8,818 nt of DNA from SLQH01 sp964612995. Its GTDB lineage: Bacteria > Planctomycetota > UBA11346. Positions 1 to 5,570 of the stretch are shown piece after piece (position 1 is the first letter of the stretch; each line of letters starts with the position of its first letter). Below the pieces are notes generated by a model. The model saw only the letters and a list, made by a program, of their open reading frames with translations, was not told the origin of the DNA and searched no databases. The stretch is from positions 1 to 8,818 of the forward strand of contig CAZTGE010000162.1 in NCBI GenBank assembly GCA_964612995.1, written 5' to 3'. A program made the translations under genes and the position numbers.

Positions 1-318
1 GGACGCGCACCGCCCGCCGTCGATCCGGCACTCGGATAGCACCAGAACGACAACGGACCGCCTTCCCCGTCGCGAATCACCGCTGACGGCAGATCGCATA
101 TGGGCAATCAGGTATTCGAGCGCGGTTTGCTACGATCGCAGGCCGCAATCGGGCGGAAATCGCACAACCAGTCGGGCCCAAGGCCAACGATCAGGCCCTC
201 GCGCGCCCAAGGCGCCGCGTGTCAGAGGCGGCATTTTTGAAAGTTGAGCGTCCTGGGTTTCTTGGCTTATGGCTTATGAATGGGAAAGTTGGCGGGTGGC
301 GGAGTAGCTAGAGCACCC
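1..318. other. Gene-free left edge, no supported feature
   Basis: I see no convincing gene, RNA or mobile-element signature here. One plus-strand frame stays open from the left edge to about position 247, but its translation is rich in Arg, Ser and Pro, with no recognisable motif and no visible start. The only local oddity is a tandem 7-mer, GGCTTAT, at 264-270 and 271-277. The stretch lies downstream of the minus-strand nuclease gene that ends at 319. No hairpin with a T-tract marks a clear terminator for that gene. It could be intergenic DNA or a decayed gene or IS end. Confidence 0.4.
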
Positions 319-1407
319 TTATGCTGGGTCTGATGCCTTTGAAACGACGGCAATTCGATGATAGATCTCCACCATGCGCTGGAACAGCTTACGCCCATCG
401 GCGATGGTCTTGCAGCCATACTTGGACCACACTGGGCGGTTGCCCTCCCTTCCCTCAAGGACAACGTCTGCCTCGACCATCGCCTTCGTTACCGCAGCTG
501 CAGTATCCTCAGGGAGTCCTTTTGCCGCCCAGATAACAGCACCACATTGTGAGTTGTCATCGGCAAAAGTCGGCGCGAATCCAGCCTGTGCGGCATTTCC
601 CCAGATGGTGGGATGTATGGTAATTACGGCCCCCCACTTATCGCCCCAAGGTGACACCCGGTGTCTGGCATCCTCATCCCCGGTGGCCTCTATGAATACA
701 TTCAGAAGATCATACTGAAGGTGTTCATAGTATTTGCGCTTCATATCTTCTAGGGCTTTGATGTCTGACAGGTGTTTCTCCGCAAACGATAATATTTTTT
801 GATCCATGACAGGCTCCTCTCCGAGATTGATAAGATGGGCTGCAAGTTCTTCGCCTAATACACGCCATGTCGATAATTCCTGACCGGACAAGGCTGCTCT
901 CATTTGGTTTGCAACCTGGATAAATCCAATCCCTATCCATCCAGAGTTTCCGGGAATAGCCGCCACATTTCCATGCGGCGAGAGAACGAACTTGGCCAGC
1001 TTATCGCGGTCAACATTAAAGGCGCGTGCGATTGCGTCCTCATAATTATCGAATGGATTGACCTGAGCATGATAGACTTTCGTCTCGACAAGGATGGCGC
1101 GATCGGGGAGGATTATTGCAATATCCAAACGCTTGTCATCTTTTGTGCGGAACTCTCTGTGAATAGTGGCTGAAGTTGACACCCAATCCTCCCCAAGACC
1201 GCAGGCCTGACAGAAGGCGGCGAGAATTGAGGTTCCGAAGCCGTGACATTCGTTCGGACTGATAAAGAACCGCAAGAGGTCGGAGAGAGGGTTTTCGTAA
1301 TGACCGCGTCCGGCGATATCGAAGAAAGTCATTCGACGCTCTTTGATCGGCAGTTCCTTGGCTAGTTTCATCAGTTCTATGTAGCGATCGATGTCTTCTC
1401 GATCCAT
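319..1407 (-). CDS. PD-(D/E)XK nuclease family protein (PDDEXK_4-like)
   Basis: This is a 362-residue protein resembling the PD-(D/E)XK nuclease superfamily group often labelled PDDEXK_4. An N-terminal helical segment (residues 36-66) has the family pattern of a Glu, 'LSDLLRFFISP' and 'HGFG'. The catalytic core follows: Asp95 in 'RLDIAII', then 'VETK' with Glu108 and Lys110, and a downstream Gln115/Tyr122 pair. This D-x12-ETK arrangement is the expected metal-binding site, so DNA cleavage is plausible. The ATG at 1407 is supported by AAAGGA six bases upstream. The gene sits 90 bp downstream of the 94-residue protein on the same strand and might be read from that unit or from its own promoter. 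Its DNA is visibly more AT-rich than its neighbours, suggesting separate transfer. The C-terminal ~150 residues are unassigned. Its substrate is unknown; members of this group are common in accessory and defence regions. Confidence 0.8.
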   Translation of the reverse strand: MDREDIDRYIELMKLAKELPIKERRMTFFDIAGRGHYENPLSDLLRFFISPNECHGFGTSILAAFCQACGLGEDWVSTSATIHREFRTKDDKRLDIAIILPDRAILVETKVYHAQVNPFDNYEDAIARAFNVDRDKLAKFVLSPHGNVAAIPGNSGWIGIGFIQVANQMRAALSGQELSTWRVLGEELAAHLINLGEEPVMDQKILSFAEKHLSDIKALEDMKRKYYEHLQYDLLNVFIEATGDEDARHRVSPWGDKWGAVITIHPTIWGNAAQAGFAPTFADDNSQCGAVIWAAKGLPEDTAAAVTKAMVEADVVLEGREGNRPVWSKYGCKTIADGRKLFQRMVEIYHRIAVVSKASDPA

Positions 1408-1482
1408 TCAAAATCCTTTATGTTATTGGCGGCGGGGCGAGGCGGTCTGATTGATTAGGAGTATCACCTGTCAGAAGGAGCG

Positions 1483-1497
1483 GCGTGGTCCCCACGC
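1483..1497 (-). other. Short hairpin immediately after the 94-aa gene
   Basis: GCGTGG (1483-1488) and CCACGC (1492-1497) form a perfect 6-bp stem with a 3-nt loop. It abuts the TGA stop (1498-1500) of the small minus-strand gene. No T-tract follows on the minus strand, so it is not a convincing intrinsic terminator. It could partly attenuate transcription or stabilise the mRNA end before the nuclease gene that starts 76 bp further on. Confidence 0.3.
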
Positions 1498-1782
1498 TCA
1501 TTTTGGTTCTCGTTGCGCGGTTTCGTCCAATAGCTGCCGCAAGTCGCGGCCTTTATAGCTCCAGTGCTGCCAGAAGTCCTCGTCTTCTGGTAAGGGCTCT
1601 GATCGGCCCAGTAGCCGTCGTGTTGCTAGGCGCAGAGGCATGGCCGGACCGCAACCCTTCATCTCGATAGGCTTGACGAAGGTTCCGCCGCCCTGGGAAG
1701 CGACGGTGAACTGGGCGCCGGTGGGCACGAAGGTGAGAACGTCACCAAGCCGCAACGGCAAGTTGGCGAAGGATGGTTTCAT
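1498..1782 (-). CDS. Small conserved-looking protein coupled to the WYL gene, function unknown
   Basis: This is a 94-residue protein I do not recognise. I chose the ATG at 1782 because it overlaps the stop of the upstream WYL gene in an ATGA arrangement, the usual sign of translational coupling; an upstream in-frame ATG at 1827 would give 109 residues but lies inside the WYL gene. The first half ('LGDVLTFVPTGAQFTVAS') looks like short beta strands separated by Gly and Pro. The second half is charged and has a Trp-containing segment, 'EDEDFWQHWSYKGRDL', around residues 66-81. There is no signal peptide, membrane segment or metal motif. Coupling implies co-production with the WYL protein, perhaps as a partner or accessory subunit; that is inference from position only. 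Confidence 0.7.
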   Translation of the reverse strand: MKPSFANLPLRLGDVLTFVPTGAQFTVASQGGGTFVKPIEMKGCGPAMPLRLATRRLLGRSEPLPEDEDFWQHWSYKGRDLRQLLDETAQREPK

Positions 1783-2834
1783 GGATTCGCCTGTTGCGTG
1801 ATTCTGAGTGCTTCCGCCTGTACCCATTTCGCAAGCGCGGCGGGCTTTTCGACGATTGCGTCCGCCCCGAATTGCAGGATCCAGTGGTAGACGCCGCCGA
1901 GGCCGGCGGTGTCAAAGGTTAGGCGGACTTCGCCGGATGGGAGGTCTGCCACCTTCTGATTGCAGCCGTAGATGCGGTCGCGGATGAAGGGGATGGCGCC
2001 ACCGCGAAAGCGGATGACGACCCGGGCACGCTGATTGTCGTTGGCGATGCCGCGAAAGCTTTCCGAGCAGAGACGCTTGGCCTCGGCCTCAATCCCCGAT
2101 GGGATGAAACCCGGCAGATCGATGACTTCGATGGCACTGGCTCGGCAGAGCTTGAAGTTCTTGAGCCACTCTGCCTCAATGTCCCAGACCCAGCAGTAGG
2201 GCTCGCCGTCAGAGAACCAGAGCAGGACGGGGAAGACGCGATACCTTTTGGTCGCCTTGTCGAGTGGGGCGTAGGCGATGGATAGCCCCATTCCCAGGCG
2301 ACGTGCTCGCAAAATGGCGAGGATATGTTTGGCGGCGAAGGGTTGGCGGGGCGCGCAGGCGGTGCCAACGCTCTGCGGCATCTGGTTCGCTGGGATAGAC
2401 AGACGTTCGATCAGCCCGCGGAGGGCCGTCGACAGCGGGTTGGCGTCGGCCGAGGCTCCGGCGCCCATGGCATCGCGTGCTGCTTCCAGCGCGACCAATT
2501 CGAGTTCTGAGAGGTACTGGATCGGTTCGGGGAGGTGATAGATCGCTGCGGCATCGACCAGGTAGAAGAAATAGCGGTGCTTGGATAGAGCGGCCGGCAC
2601 CGGGACGGGAAGTTGCTTGCGTGTCACCCGTGCAAGCACGTGATCGCCGAGCTGATCCTGTAAACTGGCCAGATCCGTCTGGACGACGCGATGCTCGACC
2701 GGCTTGATCCGGCGCTCGATGAGGGACCGCGAGAGGCGTTCGTGGAGGACTGCCGATGGAAGCGGGGCCTCAGCGAGCTCCTTGAGATAGAATGCAATGC
2801 GGCCGTCTCGGGTGTTGCGCATGCGTTCTATCAT
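1779..2834 (-). CDS. WYL-domain protein, probable ligand-sensing transcriptional regulator
   Basis: This 351-residue protein has the layout of bacterial WYL regulators. The N-terminal ~90 residues are mainly helical and basic ('RLSRSLIERRIKP') and may hold a divergent winged helix for DNA binding, though no textbook HTH is obvious. A central helical linker covers roughly 100-165. A WYL-type SH3-like beta-barrel spans about 168-240 ('GLSIAYAP', 'KRYRVFPVLLWFSDG', 'PYCWVWD'). A WCX-like C-terminal region spans about 268-345 ('ARVVIRFRGG', then 'GGVYHWILQFG'). WYL proteins of defence loci (BrxR- and CapW-type) are repressors thought to sense a nucleic-acid or nucleotide signal. The gene diverges from the exonuclease gene across a 172-bp shared region and overlaps the next gene by 4 bp. 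The start at 2834 has a poor Shine-Dalgarno; Met5 at 2822 is an alternative. The family call is firm, the target is not known. Confidence 0.82.
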   Translation of the reverse strand: MIERMRNTRDGRIAFYLKELAEAPLPSAVLHERLSRSLIERRIKPVEHRVVQTDLASLQDQLGDHVLARVTRKQLPVPVPAALSKHRYFFYLVDAAAIYHLPEPIQYLSELELVALEAARDAMGAGASADANPLSTALRGLIERLSIPANQMPQSVGTACAPRQPFAAKHILAILRARRLGMGLSIAYAPLDKATKRYRVFPVLLWFSDGEPYCWVWDIEAEWLKNFKLCRASAIEVIDLPGFIPSGIEAEAKRLCSESFRGIANDNQRARVVIRFRGGAIPFIRDRIYGCNQKVADLPSGEVRLTFDTAGLGGVYHWILQFGADAIVEKPAALAKWVQAEALRITQQANP

Positions 2835-2861
2835 AGGCGTCCAATCGTCTCTGCGTGAAAC

Positions 2862-2891
2862 ATTCTATTCACCTAAGGCCAGGCATTGCAA
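2862..2891 (-). promoter_or_regulatory. Candidate sigma70-type promoter of the WYL gene
   Basis: On the minus strand, a -35-like TTGCAA (2891-2886) lies 18 bp before a -10-like TAGAAT (2867-2862). Initiation would fall near 2855, giving a leader of about 20 nt before the WYL start at 2834. The call rests on pattern matching only. Confidence 0.4.
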
Positions 2892-2933
2892 GCAGCGATG
2901 GGTGTGCTTGAAGTGAAGAATCTGGTTCACCTA
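2862..2933. repeat. Imperfect direct repeat in the divergent promoter region, possible operator pair
   Basis: ATTCTATTCACCTA (2862-2875) and AATCTGGTTCACCTA (2919-2933) share the exact octamer TTCACCTA and a similar left flank. Their octamers are 58 bp apart. The first copy overlaps the candidate -10 of the WYL gene and the second overlaps a candidate -10 of the exonuclease gene. This is where a regulator controlling both directions would bind. Binding by the WYL protein is inference. Confidence 0.4.
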
Positions 2934-2956
2934 CGATCAATGCCGTGTGGTAGAAT
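2908..2956 (+). promoter_or_regulatory. Candidate promoter(s) of the exonuclease gene
   Basis: TTGAAG (2908-2913) and TACGAT (2932-2937) are separated by 18 bp and resemble -35 and -10 boxes. A second option is TAGAAT (2951-2956) preceded by TGG, an extended -10 with no good -35. Either puts the start of transcription before the ATG at 3007. The second would lie inside any protein begun at 2947, which argues against that longer start. Confidence 0.35.
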
Positions 2957-2996
2957 CACTATCCGACCAGAGACATACTGCAGTTTTGCTCTGCGC

Positions 2997-3002
2997 GGGG
3001 AG
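2997..3002 (+). promoter_or_regulatory. Ribosome binding site that sets the exonuclease start
   Basis: GGGGAG sits four bases before the ATG at 3007. It selects that codon over the upstream in-frame ATG at 2947, which would add 20 residues with no homology to the DnaQ fold. At 3007 the protein begins 'MAKRYVAFDTET', the normal beginning of this family. Confidence 0.6.
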
Positions 3003-3006
3003 CATC

Positions 3007-3777
3007 ATGGCCAAGAGATATGTAGCCTTCGACACGGAGACTACCGGCGTCCAGCCAGGCTCGAGGGTAGTCGAGATTGCGGCGGTTTGCCTCGGTCAGG
3101 ACGGTGCAGTTCTGGAGATTTTTGAGGAGCTGATCAACCCTGGCATGACGGTGCCGCCAGATGCAACTGGGGTCCATGGATTGAGCTCAGATCAGCTTGC
3201 GGGCAAGCCATCGACCCAGACTGCGCTTGGGCACTTCACCGCCTGGCTGCCGGACGAGGCCGTACTGCTAGCCCACAACGCGCCGTTCGACATGGGGGTG
3301 CTGCATTGGGAGTTCGAACGCGTCGGACTCGTCATGCCGGCGGTCGTGTCGGTGATCGATACCCTGCCTCTGTCACGGGCTGCCGCGCCTGGAGGGGCGC
3401 ACGATCTGACGAGCATGGTTGCACGGTACGGATTGACCATGACGGGCTCGGCCCATCGGGCGCTGCCGGATGCCGATGCGGTGCGTCAGCTATTCCTCGC
3501 TTTGTCGTCCGGCCGGCAGTCGGCGCCCGTGACGTGGTCGCCGAGTTATCGGTATACGGCAGAGCTTCCGGGATTCCTCGCCGAGTTGCCGCTCAAGACC
3601 GAGCAGGGCGGTCCTTTGTCGTTCGTCTACACTGACCGGCAGGGCCGAACCTTCCCCAAGACCATCACGCCCTATGGATGGGCCGTGGGACGTGGCGGCC
3701 TGCAAGTTCATGGCCTGTGCCATTACACCGGTGAGCGACGGACCTTCATGGCTGAGCGCATGACGGCTTACAGGTAG
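3007..3777 (+). CDS. DEDDh-type 3'-5' exonuclease with a C-terminal WYL-like domain
   Basis: This 256-residue protein has a complete DnaQ/RNase T-like exonuclease domain at its N-terminus. The DEDDh catalytic set is visible: Asp9 and Glu11 in 'DTET', Asp95 in 'HNAPFD', His150 and Asp155 in 'HRALPDAD'. These residues bind two metal ions and remove nucleotides from 3' ends, so the enzyme is likely active. After a linker (about 170-193), residues 203-252 read 'LSFVYTDRQGRTFPKTI', then 'PYGWAVGRGG', then 'LCHYTGERRTFMAERM'. That order of strands closely follows a minimal WYL domain, which usually senses ligands or nucleic acid. The gene diverges from a WYL-regulator gene and converges on the right-hand operon, with a terminator between. 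The exonuclease call is firm; the WYL call for the tail is from pattern recognition. A role in DNA repair or phage defence is inferred. Confidence 0.88.
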   Translation: MAKRYVAFDTETTGVQPGSRVVEIAAVCLGQDGAVLEIFEELINPGMTVPPDATGVHGLSSDQLAGKPSTQTALGHFTAWLPDEAVLLAHNAPFDMGVLHWEFERVGLVMPAVVSVIDTLPLSRAAAPGGAHDLTSMVARYGLTMTGSAHRALPDADAVRQLFLALSSGRQSAPVTWSPSYRYTAELPGFLAELPLKTEQGGPLSFVYTDRQGRTFPKTITPYGWAVGRGGLQVHGLCHYTGERRTFMAERMTAYR

Positions 3778-3816
3778 GGGGCGGCGGTATGTTGGTGAAT
3801 TGTCATTCTGACCCGT

Positions 3817-3839
3817 TTCAAATCCCACCTGGTCCACCA
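3817..3839 (+). other. tRNA 3'-end fragment, possible integration-site (att) remnant
   Basis: The 23 bases fit the 3' end of a tRNA with exact spacing: T-loop TTCAAAT (3817-3823), T-stem strand CCCAC (3824-3828), acceptor strand CTGGTCC (3829-3835), discriminator A (3836) and CCA (3837-3839). Upstream bases do not pair with the T-stem: the five bases before the loop are CCCGT instead of GTGGG. Only the 3' part is therefore present, starting at T54. Such fragments commonly mark att sites left by tyrosine integrases. The parent tRNA would begin GGACCAG; its isotype cannot be told. No second copy is in the window. Chance similarity is not excluded. Confidence 0.45.
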
Positions 3840-3847
3840 CATGGGAA

Positions 3848-3862
3848 CGGGTCCATAACCCG
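3848..3862. other. Small inverted repeat
   Basis: CGGGT (3848-3852) and ACCCG (3858-3862) flank a 5-nt loop, just after the tRNA-like fragment. The stem is short and could be chance. Confidence 0.2.
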
Positions 3863-3993
3863 GCCGGAGTTCTCCGGCGGAGAACGGGAGGACTTGGGCC
3901 GTTCTCCGCTTAATCCGGTTCAATTGGCGGGAGCAGTGCGTTCTCCGCTTTCGAGGCCGCTGCGCTAAACCGTGCTAGAACGCATGATAAATG

Positions 3994-4012
3994 GGGGCTG
4001 CGCCGGAGCCCC
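3994..4012. other. Hairpin upstream of the terminator
   Basis: GGGGCT (3994-3999) pairs with AGCCCC (4007-4012) around a 7-nt loop. No T-tract follows directly. It lies about 10 bp before the stronger terminator hairpin and may assist it. Confidence 0.3.
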
Positions 4013-4021
4013 AGACATAAC

Positions 4022-4055
4022 AAAACACCCACCGGCGAACCGGTGGGTGTTTCTT
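4022..4055. terminator. Bidirectional intrinsic terminator between convergent units
   Basis: AAACACCCACCGG (4023-4035) and its exact complement (4040-4052) form a 13-bp stem with the loop CGAA. On the plus strand it ends in TTTCTT, and on the minus strand it continues into TTTTGTTATG, so it should work both ways. It lies 245 bp after the exonuclease stop (3777) and about 80 bp after the stop of the minus-strand operon (4134), the expected place for a shared terminator. Confidence 0.8.
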
Positions 4056-4065
4056 GGTAGACCAA

Positions 4066-4081
4066 TTGGGACAAGTGCCAA
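4066..4081. other. Near-perfect 7-2-7 palindrome
   Basis: TTGGGAC (4066-4072), AA, GTGCCAA (4075-4081) is symmetrical except for one position. It lies between the terminator and the end of the minus-strand operon. It could be a binding site for a dimeric protein or a recombinase core, or chance; nothing else supports a role. Confidence 0.25.
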
Positions 4082-4133
4082 ACCGTTCTCCGGCCGAAAC
4101 ACCGGGTCAATCTGACAATCGGCGGCCGGATGA

Positions 4134-5570
4134 CTACTGGATCTCCCAATGCCCCGCGCTGCGGCCACCGACGCGGCGGACGGTGCCGGCATCACGTAAG
4201 GTCTTGATATGCTTCTCGATAGCGCGGCGCGAGACGCCGATCTGCTCGGCCATGGCTTCGGCGGTGGTATGGGGATTGGCCCGCATGGCTTGGAGGATTG
4301 CCTCCTGGGTGGTCAGCGGCTGGTCGTTTGGCCTTTCCGAACCAGCGCCCCCTTCCGAACCTCTTTCCGAACCTCTTTCCGAACCCCTTTCCGAGCCGGG
4401 TTCGGTTTGGCCGGCCGTCTGCCGGTAGACCGTGGCGGTGAACTGGTTGCCGTCGCGGTCGTCGGTGAACTCGATGGCGGGCCAGTCGTCCAGGGCGCGG
4501 CGGATGCCGGTGCCGAGGCCGCGGTAGGGCAGCAGGCCTTGGGCGGCCAGGGAGACCAGGATGGGGTTGCGGGTGATGCTGGTGCCGGAGCGGATCTTGG
4601 CCACGGTCAAGTGGTTGGGGAGATGGCCCGGGCTGGTGATCTCGATGCGGTCGGCGAAGACGAAGATGCGGATGGTCGAGGAGATCAGGTAGTCGCGGTG
4701 GATCAGGGCGTTGGCCACCAGCTCCTCGAAGACGACCCGTGGGATGGTCGGCTGGCCTTGGGTGTTGATGCCCTGGTCGCCCTGCACCTTGGGCAGACAG
4801 CGCATGATAAAGGCGAGGGCGCCGTCGCACTGATCGCTCAGGGTGCCGCCGAAGTCCTCGGAATCGAGGTAGCGCTCGCCGTCGATGGCGGAACCCGGGT
4901 AGCTGACCGCCTTCACCAAGCAGGTCGGCTGCCAGCGCTGCGGGTTCTTGGCGAAGTAGAGGACGCCGGCCAGATTCAGCTGCCCGCGTTCGGTGGCCAG
5001 GTTCAGGTTCTGCGCCAGGATCAAGCACTCGGCCGGGTCGTCCGGCAGCTCCAGCTTGAAGCGCTTGTCGAGGTGCTCGCGCAGGCGGGTGCGGTCGATG
5101 GCATCGATGCCGGCCTTGGTAGGCAGCTCGTCGGCGTGGAACTGGGCGCTGATCTGGAACAGCCGGCGCAGCTCCTCTTTGGATTGCACGCGCCGTTTGT
5201 CGGACCCGGCCTTGAGCCAGATCACGCCCTGGCGATCGAAGTAGGGCTTGTCCAGGCCCTCGGGCACCGTGAGCACGATGACCACCCGGCCCTCGGCCAC
5301 GACGACGTTGGCGGTCTCCACCGTCAGCGGCGAGCGCACATGCTGGCTGGCCGCGTTGCTGATCAGTTGGTTGAGGCGCTTCACGTCCGCCGGCGCCAGG
5401 CCGGTCATGCTGCCATCATCGGCCACACCCAGCAGGATGCGCCCGCCCTTGCCGTTGGCCATGGCGGCCATCTCTCCGGCCAGACTGTCGGCGTTCTTGG
5501 TGTCGGCTTTGAACTGCAGGGCGCTGTCTTCGCCGGCCGCGATGAGGGCGTGGAGGTCGTCGGGTGTCAC
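4134..5570 (-). CDS. AlbA_2 (Schlafen-like) domain and GHKL ATPase protein with C-terminal winged helix, copy 2
   Basis: This 478-residue protein is the last gene of the operon. Residues ~12-125 form an AlbA_2 domain ('EDSALQFKAD', 'AMANGKGGRILLGV'), a putative nucleic-acid-binding fold. Residues ~275-385 carry a GHKL-type ATPase of the RecG-like/HATPase_c_4 kind: N-box 'FEELVANALIHRDY' with Glu282 and Asn287, 'SPGHLP' and 'GLGTGIRRAL' as glycine boxes. Residues 393-408 are a GSER repeat, then a winged helix (~415-478, 'TAEAMAEQIGVSRRAIEKHI'). The start is GTG at 5570, in a GTGA overlap with the stop of the gene before it, with AGGAGG four bases upstream. Proteins with this layout are annotated as ATP-binding or transcriptional regulators and are frequent in defence islands. 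It is likely an ATP-dependent DNA- or RNA-binding partner; its target is unknown. Its nearest relative here is the adjacent gene. Confidence 0.85.
   Translation of the reverse strand: MTPDDLHALIAAGEDSALQFKADTKNADSLAGEMAAMANGKGGRILLGVADDGSMTGLAPADVKRLNQLISNAASQHVRSPLTVETANVVVAEGRVVIVLTVPEGLDKPYFDRQGVIWLKAGSDKRRVQSKEELRRLFQISAQFHADELPTKAGIDAIDRTRLREHLDKRFKLELPDDPAECLILAQNLNLATERGQLNLAGVLYFAKNPQRWQPTCLVKAVSYPGSAIDGERYLDSEDFGGTLSDQCDGALAFIMRCLPKVQGDQGINTQGQPTIPRVVFEELVANALIHRDYLISSTIRIFVFADRIEITSPGHLPNHLTVAKIRSGTSITRNPILVSLAAQGLLPYRGLGTGIRRALDDWPAIEFTDDRDGNQFTATVYRQTAGQTEPGSERGSERGSERGSEGGAGSERPNDQPLTTQEAILQAMRANPHTTAEAMAEQIGVSRRAIEKHIKTLRDAGTVRRVGGRSAGHWEIQ
4355..4402 (-). repeat. In-frame 12-bp tandem repeat (Gly-Ser-Glu-Arg linker)
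   Basis: CCGAACCTCTTT at 4355-4366 and 4367-4378 is followed by CCGAACCCCTTT (4379-4390) and a degenerate CCGAGCCGGGTT (4391-4402). It encodes the repeated GSER linker between the ATPase and winged-helix domains. Gain or loss of units would keep the frame and change linker length only. Confidence 0.85.

Larger units (their letters stand above)
3869..4092. repeat. Cluster of GTTCTCCG octamers
   Basis: GTTCTCCG occurs on the plus strand at 3869-3876, 3901-3908, 3940-3947 and 4085-4092, and once inverted as CGGAGAAC at 3878-3885. The first and the inverted copy form an 8-1-8 palindrome. I noticed no other copies in the window. Two copies (3940 and 4085) are also preceded by similar CAATTGG-containing flanks, suggesting a longer degenerate repeat unit. 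Possible readings are protein-binding sites, recombinase arm sites near an att scar, or decayed repeats; the sequence does not decide. Confidence 0.5.

Noticed and set aside
2..247. Plus-strand open frame running in from the left edge as a gene end
   Set aside because: Arg/Ser/Pro-rich translation without motif; length is unremarkable for GC-rich DNA.
1736..1782. Start of the small gene at 1827 (109 residues)
   Set aside because: It would overlap the WYL gene by 49 bp, whereas the ATG at 1782 forms a standard ATGA coupling.
2947..3006. Longer start for the exonuclease
   Set aside because: The extra 20 residues precede the normal family beginning, and a better ribosome site serves the ATG at 3007.
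4192..5028. Minus-strand alternative frame of 278 codons
   Set aside because: Same-strand shifted frame of the AlbA_2 gene; Arg/Pro/His-rich translation typical of a frame shadow.
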